From assembly GCA_003118195.1 (NCBI GenBank), contig BEXV01000021.1:204103-214732 (forward strand): 10,630 bases of DNA. Reading direction: 5' to 3'. The DNA comes from Hemicentrotus pulcherrimus (taxonomy: Eukaryota > Echinodermata > Echinoidea > Camarodonta > Strongylocentrotidae). This document shows positions 1-8,200 of this stretch, piece by piece. Position numbers and translations under genes: made by a program. The notes beneath the pieces were generated by a model. That model saw nothing but the letters and a program-made list of their open reading frames with translations, did not search any database and was not told the origin of the DNA. Every line of letters starts with the position of its first letter. Positions within the stretch are counted from its first letter, which is position 1.

Positions 1-47
1 ATACACGAACTTTGCGTTCGGCCGGGATAGTCTGAATATTTATTTCC

Positions 48-86
48 GAGCGGGCAAAGTGAGCGGGCAAAGTGAGCGAGCAAAAT
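48..86. repeat. 13-bp tandem repeat, three copies
   Basis: GAGCGGGCAAAGT occurs at 48-60 and 61-73, followed by GAGCGAGCAAAAT at 74-86. Confidence 0.85.
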
Positions 87-289
87 TAAAAAAAGAAGAA
101 GATTTGTGAGGTCGTAGTGAGAAAAATTACATCTCATAAAGAGAAGAAAAACAAAACAATCCCAAAGGAGTTGCACAATCTAATCTTGAAAGACTGAAAT
201 TATCTTAAAAAGAAAATGAGCGAGCTTTGGGTGAATTTCAAAAAAGTTCCTCTTAGTCGCTTTAAATTAGGAGCAGAATATATGGGGAA

Positions 290-562
290 AGGCAAAGGGG
301 GCACATATCCAACGGGAAAAGGACACTTATTAGAAAAGAAAAAGAGCACATGTCAAGATAAAAAAGGGCACATATCAGAAGGCGAAGGGGCACTTATTAC
401 AAAAAGGGCACTTGTTAAAGTAAAATGAACACCACTCAGCTGGTAAGACTCTTAAGGCACTTATAAGAATGTGAAATATTACAAAAGGGGCACTTATCTG
501 TAGTAAAAGGGGCACTTTTCCTAAGTAAAAAGGGACACCTTAGAAGTGTGGGGGCACTGTGA
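290..562. repeat. Degenerate 21-24 bp minisatellite (AAAAGGGGCACTTAT type)
   Basis: About eleven variants of 'aaaaggggcacttat' occur near 296, 317, 342, 364, 387, 405, 455, 487, 509, 530 and 551, mostly 20-25 bp apart. An apparent 70-codon frame at 216-428 is a product of this repeat and has no support as a gene. The array ends in a GC-rich stretch (cctcccccagctccgcctcc). It may be the end of an old dispersed element. Confidence 0.7.
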
Positions 563-959
563 TTCCTCCCCCAGCTCCGCCTCCTCTGGAGCAGAAAGTA
601 CTTCTTTGAAAGGCTTAAGCATTTTCATTTATGAAAGAACAGATACACGGTCAGGGTAAACGAGTGAACAAAACAATAAAAACATTCCACAAATCATCGA
701 TTAATCCATTGGTATGAAAATCGATTAATTAAAACTACCTCTAAATATCTCTTGTACTAAATGAGTTATTCATTTTCCTAAAGGAACGCATGGGAGAACA
801 GTGAAATTGGCAATACGCTGAACAAATTAAAAACGGCATTAGATATAACCCGATGTAATCTAAAGATGGCTTAATTCCATATTGTTTATCAAGAAATAAA
901 AACAGCAATCATTCTATAATTTAAACTTTCAAATACTTCTCCCTTGTCCATCCAATTAC
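563..959. other. Non-coding interval, nothing recognised
   Basis: AT-rich sequence without a usable frame. ATCGATTAAT occurs twice, about 23 bp apart (near 697 and 720); no function is claimed. Confidence 0.5.
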
Positions 960-1560
960 TCCATCGACTAACTATTCAGTCAATCACTCAATTCATCATT
1001 CATCATATTATTATTCAGTCAACCAATCAATCAATAAATTGATTAATGAATCAGTCAGTCAATCAGTCAGTCAGTCAATCAACCAACCTCTCAAACAATT
1101 AGTCAATCGATCAATCAATCAATCAATCAATCAATCAGTCACTCAGTCAATCAACCAAACAATTAGTCAGTCAGTCAATCAATCAAACAAGAGTTGGTCA
1201 ATCAATCAACCAACAAATTAGACAATTAGTCAGTCGGTCAATCAATCAGTCATTCAATCAATCAATCAGTATATGAATTAATCATTCAACCAGTCATTCA
1301 TTCAATCAATAAATCAATCAGTCAGTCAATCAATCAAACAATCAAACTATTAGTCAGTCAATCAATCAAACAATAAGTCGGTCAAACAATCAGTCATTCA
1401 ATCAATCAGTATATAAATTAATCATCCAATCAGTCATTCATTCAATCAATCAGTCAACCAATCAAACAATTAGTCGGTCAATCAATCAAATAATTAGTCC
1501 ATCAATTAATCAGTCAATTGCTTATTCAATCATTCAGTCTGTCAATTAGCCAACCAACCA
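960..1560. repeat. TCAA/TCAG tetranucleotide array with ~140-bp higher-order unit
   Basis: About 600 bp of variant 4-bp units (tcaa, tcag, ttag, acaa). A larger unit is visible: 'cagtatatgaattaatcat' near 1267 and 'cagtatataaattaatcat' near 1407 are 140 bp apart, with similar flanks (gtcggtcaa..., cagtcattcattcaatcaat). The frame at 1039-1221 (SVSQSINQ-type protein) is a translation of the repeat and is not a gene. Confidence 0.9.
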
Positions 1561-2127
1561 AACCGAACATTTTAAAACAAAATATATATCTCTAGCTGAA
1601 GTTCATACACTCAGAACAAACTGCAATCTCTTTAAAGTCATGTTTATTCTGTTCACCTCGTTGCAATGTTTGAATACAAAAATAGTACTGATCTTACGAA
1701 AAATAGATTTTGATTCATTTATATAAACACTCACAAATGAATTATATAGTACTCTGAAAAAGACACACAATGCAGTATAAGTACTGATTTCATTATTATG
1801 AAACTGAAAATTTGTGTTTAAAGTACCGGTAATGAGTTTAGAATAGCTAGCTCACAATGTACATGTACGATATGATATTTACAACAATTTTGATGTTGTG
1901 AAGTTATTACAGGTCGATAACAATTCATCATAGAGAACTTTTTTTATGTGTGGGATTTTAAAAGAAATACTTACATTTATATTGAGTGACACATCAAACA
2001 TGCATTCTTTTTCAATGCTCCACTAAATTAGGTGGGAAGGACTTAGTATCAAATGAGTAATGTCTATACACCTAATTCCTATATTTCTAACTACCTAGCG
2101 GTATACTTTAACCACACACCCAGCACT
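1561..2127. other. Non-coding interval, nothing recognised
   Basis: AT-rich sequence between the tetranucleotide array and the SINE. No convincing exon, RNA gene or inverted repeat seen. Confidence 0.5.
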
Positions 2128-2510
2128 ATAATAATAATAATAATAATAAGAGCTCCTTCTTATATAGCACTTTTCAGGACCACAGGCCCTCTCAAAGCGC
2201 TTTACAGATATATATTATTACCCCGGTCATCTGATTCAGGCTCACCCGCACACAATGTATGCACATTCTCCACTCCCTGGGGAGCATTTCAGCCAGGCAA
2301 CATTTTTTTCAAGTGCACACTTGCTGATCTAAGCACATGAGCTTATAACATCCTACCGGGTACCCATTTAACACCTGGGTGGAGAGTGGCAAATGGACAT
2401 CGATGTCTTGCCAAAGGACATTAGTGCCGCCGCGGGACTTGAACCGCGGGACTTGAACTGCGGACCTTGTGATCCACAGTCCGGTGACATATCCACTCAA
2501 CCACGACACC
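2128..2510 (-). mobile_element. tRNA-derived SINE
   Basis: On the minus strand the element begins with a tRNA-like head (GGTGTCGTGGTTGAGTGGAT onward) holding RNA polymerase III A and B boxes. A unique body follows, and it ends in an (ATT)n tail (plus strand (TAA)n, 2128-2149). The body's last part, plus strand 'cttatatagcac...aaagcgctttacagatata', recurs at 5694-5760. Two apparent ORFs on opposite strands cross it and are spurious. No clear target duplication is seen. Confidence 0.75.
2435..2503 (-). promoter_or_regulatory. Pol III internal promoter of the SINE (A box, two B boxes)
   Basis: The A box TGGTTGAGTGG (2503-2493) matches TRGYNNARNNG exactly. A B box AGTTCAAGTCC lies at 2459-2449, about 33 bp downstream, as in tRNA genes. 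A second, perfect B box GGTTCAAGTCC lies at 2445-2435, produced by a 14-bp tandem duplication (2432-2445 and 2446-2459). Confidence 0.75.
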
Positions 2511-3789
2511 TCTATACCTATCCCATACAAATACCAAACCAAAGTGAGACATTAGCCCCAACTGTATACCGTTGACAAAAGCAGATGCTGCTGGAGTCAA
2601 TCAAAGTGGTCCTAATGAGGTTTTGATTTTGTACTATCATTTTCTGAGAAACTGCAGTGTATATGACCTCAAAGGTACCGTAATGATATTCATAAAAATT
2701 ATGTCTTCATGAGACTATAAGTAATTGTCCGAATAGGCTTTAAAAGGATCCAGTAACTTTGTCTCAGATTCTGAAACAAAACTCTGGATTTAGCTCATGC
2801 TCTAATGATAATTATAAACCTTTAGGTCAGTCAGGAACCCCATGACTTTACAAGTCCATCGCCTGTCTGATTATCAAGAAACTTATGATTGGAAATCGAA
2901 ATAAAATTTTGCATTTGCTTAACGGTTTTCATAACACTACAGTCTATTGGGGAAAACGAGTATCGTAAAACCAGTCACTCAAAGATTTTTACTTTTTTGA
3001 GGCACTTTTTGATCATTTTAAAGTGCAATTTTTGTAGGGCTGCAATATTACACCATATCACAGACGCTGATAACACGTAGGGCCGTGTATCTCAGATTTA
3101 ACATTGTTGAACGATCCCTTTAAACCATCAACAGATTTACAGCAATTCAATGTATAATTATGATAATATTATCAGGCAGGTATTAAATGACAAATCTTGA
3201 GGGAATATTTTATTTGCAAACATGAAGTTATGCAGTGTACAAATACCAAACTACGGTATCTATCTAACCGTTGACCTTTATAACATTTTCCAATAATCTT
3301 GTTGGGAAAAAAAAAAAAAAAGTGAAAATCTCATTTCAGAAAAAAAAAATCCTTGACTACCTGAAAGACCCATTAAATGATTGGCCTGATTTAACAATTT
3401 GTAACTGCAAAATCTCACCTTTTGAAGTCCTCTTCTTCCACCCAATTACAATAATGACATTATTTACTACCAAATACAAAGTTAATGTTGGACATCAAAG
3501 TTTACATTTTGGAATGATATCACTTGAAAGAAAAGGTAGTACTGATTTCAAAAGTATTGGGCAACACATATAAGAGCAAAAATATACACAGAAATATGTA
3601 CAGTCACAAAAAGGTGGGACAGGCAAATACAATGGCAATGGAGGATACAATTTATACAAATAAGAAGCTTGCATACACAGGCTAGTGATCTCCTCAACTG
3701 CTTAATCCTTAAAAATACTAATGACACAGAAGCACAGACCTGCATAGACTTTAATGGCTAGTTGCATATATTACAATAAGGGTTGATGA
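2511..3789. other. Non-coding interval, nothing recognised
   Basis: AT-rich with poly-A tracts. The plus-strand frames at 2889-3080 and 3271-3573 and the minus-strand frame at 3548-3745 are low-complexity or unremarkable and lack splice context. One donor-like site (minus strand, AAAAG|GTGAGA near 3412) follows a short open stretch, but nothing around it supports an exon. Confidence 0.45.
3307..3349. repeat. Poly-A tracts
   Basis: A 15-A run at 3307-3321 and a shorter A run ending at about 3349, separated by 'gtgaaaatctcatttcag'. Simple sequence; an apparent plus-strand frame through it is not supported. Confidence 0.7.
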
Positions 3790-3792
3790 TTA

Positions 3793-4029
3793 GGCCTTAA
3801 CAAAAATGTTGTATTGCCCTTTGCAACCAACCCCAAAATCTTGAAATCTACGGGGTTTTTTAAAAACAGTTTTTAGGAAAAAAATGTAATAAAGCATTCA
3901 AAGCTGGGATGTATCGGCCCAAAGAGGGAGAAAAAAAAAAGAAAAAAGTTATTTAAAAAAAATATTTTTGACAGACCGACCCATGTGTTGGTACCTAAAG
4001 GGCAATACAACATCTTTTTTGTTTAGGCC
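3793..4029. mobile_element. 237-bp MITE, PIF/Harbinger-like
   Basis: The left end GGCCTTAACAAAAATGTTGT and the reverse complement of the right end GGCCTAAACAAAAAAGATGT both continue to TTGTATTGCCCTTT, giving 30- and 33-bp terminal inverted repeats that differ by one base and a 3-base indel. TTA flanks both ends (3790-3792 and 4030-4032). A 3-bp TWA target duplication with GGCC-type ends fits the PIF/Harbinger superfamily. The interior is non-coding, with A-rich tracts. It is a non-autonomous element. Confidence 0.75.
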
Positions 4030-4266
4030 TTATAGTGGTATTGGATCCAGGATTCTAGGAAACCCAAGATGTAGATCACACCCATTCATAAATGCCAGCT
4101 AACAAATGTGCTTTCTGACGTTTTGACATTGTCATGATTACAGAAGATATGCTTCATCAATCTGGCTAAGAATATGAGATGAAAAAGCCCTGGCAGGTCT
4201 ACAAAAATAAACAGTGTTTAGGGAAGGACAATGACTGTTTACTGTCAATACGAATAATATACTTAC

Positions 4267-4363
4267 ATGTTGCTGTACAATCATTGATATCACCAACCTA
4301 CGAGGAATAGTTTTAAAGGAGTCCTCCTCACTGGTGTAGCTTTGCAGATCTATCATGAGACCT
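4267..4363 (-). other. Possible isolated coding exon, unknown gene
   Basis: Minus strand: a pyrimidine-rich stretch (cctctttctaccttgcc) precedes 'cactatag', then an open stretch of about 97 nt ends at CAACAT|GTAAGT, a full-consensus donor. The open frame includes MIDLQSYTSEEDSFKTIPRR followed by LVISMIVQQH, which looks protein-like. It lies beyond the HDEL stop, so it would belong to a downstream gene on the same strand, an alternative 3' end, or be chance. I found no clear partner exon in 2580-4260. I do not recognise the peptide. Confidence 0.3.
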
Positions 4364-4800
4364 CTATAGTGCATAAGGCAAGGTAGAAAGAGGCCAATGA
4401 CGGAAAAGCTTGTGTAAGATATGCCAGAAACACATTACAGAGGTTACCGTCAGAGCAACATCAATATACATAAAAAAGAACTTTCACAACAAAGTAATCT
4501 ATCCCCAGAGTCATAGCGTGTATACATTTCCATTAAGAATAATGATTTCACTTGAAGATAATGTGGCAGCTCTGCATGAAACTTTTACAGCAAACAAGCA
4601 AATATATATACCCCACCCTGTGCAAACAAAAATATCTGTAGTAAAGAAAATCTAGCAAAACTCAATTTTGCTTGTTCTTCACAAAAATGAGGCTTTTAAA
4701 GGCTAAAGATGGGAACTCATTATGCATGTACCTGTACATGATGTTCATGACCTCTGAACTCTAAGCAGTAACAAGCATATCAAAACCAAATAACTCTACA
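4364..4800 (-). other. 3' flank / probable 3' UTR of the oxygenase gene
   Basis: Non-coding sequence downstream of the stop. I see no minus-strand AATAAA close to the stop: the first clear one is at 3214-3209, and an ATTAAA variant lies at 3754-3749. The 3' end of the transcript cannot be fixed from sequence alone. No convincing coding frame is present on either strand. Confidence 0.4.
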
Positions 4801-5229
4801 TTATAACTCATCATGCTTATCATCCTCACTGTCAACGTTGTGCTCCTTCTCTTCCTCTTCCACTCGATTCAGCTCTTTGCTTCTTCCCTCCTCTTTCTTC
4901 TCCTGCAGTTTCTTGTCATCACACACTGGCATACTATCCAGATCTTCTACGTACACGATTTCACCTTGTTCCATCTTTCCGGACCTCTCGCACTTTCCTT
5001 CCACTTCATCTTCCCCACCATTAGTCAATTCCTCCTCGGGGGTGTTGAAGTGCGACACGCCAAATTCTTGGAAGATGCCTTTGGCTGCAAACTGCTTGTA
5101 CCACAGGTTTTCGATAGTGGGGTCGTGGATGAAACCCTTGTTGAACTTCTCAAAGGCCTCGTCGCCATTCTGCATGACCATGCGGGCAGTGATTTGATTG
5201 GTACCTTCTGGATCCAACATGGCGAGGAT
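4801..5229 (-). CDS. Terminal coding exon g: acidic tail and HDEL
   Basis: 429-nt last coding exon, phase 0, with acceptor 'ttacaaaacag' and stop TAA at 4803-4801. It encodes 142 residues starting ILAMLDPEGTNQITARMVM, a degenerate EF-like segment with few acidic ligands. A hydrophobic/aromatic stretch follows (NLWYKQFAAKGIFQEF), then a long Glu/Asp/Lys-rich, probably disordered tail that finishes DSEDDKHDEL. C-terminal HDEL is a KDEL-receptor ligand, used by soluble ER-lumen proteins. Acidic tails next to such a signal are also known in ER calcium-buffering chaperones. Long frames on the plus strand here are antisense shadows of this exon. Confidence 0.9.
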   Translation of the reverse strand: MLAMLDPEGTNQITARMVMQNGDEAFEKFNKGFIHDPTIENLWYKQFAAKGIFQEFGVSHFNTPEEELTNGGEDEVEGKCERSGKMEQGEIVYVEDLDSMPVCDDKKLQEKKEEGRSKELNRVEEEEKEHNVDSEDDKHDEL

Positions 5230-8200
5230 CTGTTTTGTAATAAAAAAATTTGAATAATAAAAATAAGATGAGAAAGTTTTACCTTTGCTTGTGAGCTTTG
5301 GTGATTTTCATTATTTATATTTCTGTGTATTACATATTTATTCTATTCAGGACCAGGATGAAAAACAGATTTTGTATCTACAAAGTATATCTGATTCTTG
5401 TTATCCTGATTAAATATATTTCCATTAAAAAAATAAAAAAAATAAAATAAACAATAGTGCTCAAGGTTAGTACTCATTGAGGAATGGATGTCCGAGGATC
5501 GCTTTACCTAACTGCTAAGAAATCATGTATATGCTTATAAGTAAGGAAACAGGGGACAGACGCCTTTAAGTCTTCTCCTGGGAACTTGTAACAAGGATTG
5601 AAGCCTTACGCATCTACTTGGTTTTGAACTCGGTACCTCCCGATTACGAGACCTGACTGCTTTACGAATGAGCCATTAATAATAATAATAATATTCAGTG
5701 TTTATATAGCGCTCAATACATCGATCGAACGATGTGCCTAAGCGTTTTACAGATATATATTGCGTCTCCTTTTAATTAGCTTGGAAAAGAAATCAAGAGT
5801 AATGATTCAAGATACAAATGATTCATTGAATGGGGGAGTTCATGATACCATAGGTGGAAAGTCTTACCTCTCTTGCAACCTTCTCACTGCCTCCAATGTA
5901 GATGGTGTAAATCTTGATGAAATCAGATCCCTTGAATGGCTGAGAAGGGTCTTAACCTCGTAGCATGGCTAGCGCACCCCTAAACAAGAAAGCACAAAGA
6001 TTACATTTGAATGTTTGCAGTAAAAGCAGGGGCATCATGGCTAGCAGGAAGTTGAAGGGGAGGGGGTGAGGTGACGACCCTCATTCAGCAACTTTGAGAT
6101 TTCCATTCAACTACATTCTATGTTGGCACTCATAAATAGAGGACATATATTCCTTTTCTTTGATTGCAAATAACAAAATCTCAAAACCATTTTTCTATTA
6201 CTCGTTTGAAATCATTCATATTAACACCAGTTAATATTATACAAGATGAGAACATGAACAAAGACATGGTAAGAGAGGTAACACATTGTAGAATATGAAT
6301 AATTTCAGCATTCTTCAATTTTCTGTTCTCAATTATACATTCTAAATAAGTCGATTCTTTTGAGTACGACTAGAAAATTCCAACACTTGTATAAATACTT
6401 AAAGAGTAGTATGGTGGTAACTTGAAACTACATACTTGTAATCCAGAGAAGATAATTTTTATTACAGCGAATTCATACCCACACGCACACAAACATATCT
6501 GGTGTGAATTGCAAACTGCAGACTGTTATTACATGTTCAAGGACAAACGTTTGTAAGAATATAACAACCCGATGACGATCTGGAAATTTACTGCATAACC
6601 GAGGACCTACTTTTTTAAAAGAAACATACCCCTCTATGAAAGGGCTCCAAATTTAAAAAACTTTCACAAGGTTCTTGAACAGGAGACGTCCTTGTTTGGC
6701 GAGTTGCTGTCAAAGTGAAGGTACAGTTCTTATGAGTGTTCTCTGTACCCACGCACCAACAAACACACACACACAAACTGACTATGTCTAGTAGCCCTCT
6801 TATTTTATCAATATATAACTTACCAGATAGCCTCCTTGTCTAAGTGATTGTACTCAAAATCTTCTCGGTTGGAAGCATCGGAAGGGTCAATAACCTCAAT
6901 AAGATTCTTCAGAGTTTCCAGGGGTAAGTAATCCAGCTCCTCTAGCGTGATATAGCCCCGTTCATCGGTATCCAGAATCTTGATAAACTGGATAGGAGAA
7001 ATCAATAATGATTAACAGACTTGATAAGATTCTTAAGAGATTGTAGGGGTGAAGAATTGAGCCCCTCTTTCATGATGTAACCCTCTTTATCATTATCAAG
7101 TATTGTTTATTGGCGCCAATGCAATTAAACTTAAACACTTTCACATCTAAATAAAGGTTTAAATAAAACAATTAACATAAAACTCAAATAAGCAAAACGC
7201 CCTCAAATCATTAGATTTTGATTTCAAGCCATCTAATAAAAGAACTTACCTCTAAACGTTGGTTCACCAGGACTTCTTCATCATTCAGTTCTCCCTGCAC
7301 GGAAGAAGAAGATGAATAACAAGATTGGCAATCTTTTCAATATTTCAATGTGTTTTCAAATGAATTGTATTTTAAACAAAAAATATAGTGAATCATCTAC
7401 CTCTAAATTCAAACTTTTACACTTCTAACATGAGGAAGAGTGTAGAAAAGGAACAAGTTCCTGCATAATAAGCTCAAATACACAGTGCATTCACCATGTT
7501 CATGTGTATACTATCTGCAATTGCAGAAATTTTCTTGGTTTCCATCTTATTCATGAAAAATTCATACCAAATCTAAATAATACACTGTCATTGCGAACTG
7601 CCCAGTGTCATCAATATGTCTTCAGATTGTGCACAAAAAAAAAACACTAAGGGGTAAGTTATACCTGTATGAAATTACTTGTAAATTCCTCCAACCAAAT
7701 CTTGCCAGTTCTATCAGCAGTTGTCTTCATGACAGTTCTGAAAAGAAGGAAATTTCAATGAAATTTGATAGATATATAAGTTAGCAACATTAATAAAAAA
7801 CAGGATGAGTACTTTAATAAGCAGCATCACATCCATTACACAGAATGCTCAATGATGTACTGATCTAATGCACATAGTTCTGTGAGCATTTATACAGGGA
7901 AATTCTGTATCCCAATATCCAATATTCAATTGTACTCATATCCTACAATACCAGAATGTTAACCTAGGTAACCAAGGCCCAACCCCATTCTAAAACTAAC
8001 CTAAAACCAAATTGTACACCTAACCCAAACTCTATCTTTGACAAAATAAAACCTGGAGCAGTCTTCAGTGGAATATATTGTCAGAGCACCATTAGAAACT
8101 GTACTTTCGCAAGAAGCCCCGCTAATCAACACCTAAAAAGTATTTTGAAAGTAGACACTATGTTCCTTGTACAAATAAATACCTCAGCATGTGGACATCC

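Noticed and set aside
216..428. 70-codon plus-strand frame
   Set aside because: Most of it is translated minisatellite (GKG/KKGHI-type repeats) with no gene context.
1039..1221. Ser/Gln/Asn repeat protein (SVSQSINQ)
   Set aside because: A 4-bp repeat lacking stops is open by composition; it is only the satellite.
2053..2575. Three frames on both strands
   Set aside because: All lie over the tRNA-derived SINE and its ATT tail.
2527..3275. Direct repeats ACAAATACCAAAC (2527, 3239) and ACCGTTGAC (2568, 3267) in the same order
   Set aside because: Short matches with unequal spacing (41 and 28 bp) in AT-rich DNA and no further similarity; probably chance.
4813..5253. Plus-strand frames of 146 and 119 codons
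   Set aside because: They are antisense to the well-supported terminal exon ending in HDEL; their Ser/Leu/Phe-rich composition is the mirror of its Glu/Lys codons.
5943..5959. 17-nt GT..AG segment that would remove the in-frame TAA
   Set aside because: Far below the minimum size of a spliceosomal intron, and its removal would shift the frame into exon g.
5760..5963. 67-codon plus-strand frame
   Set aside because: Largely antisense to exon f and its donor.
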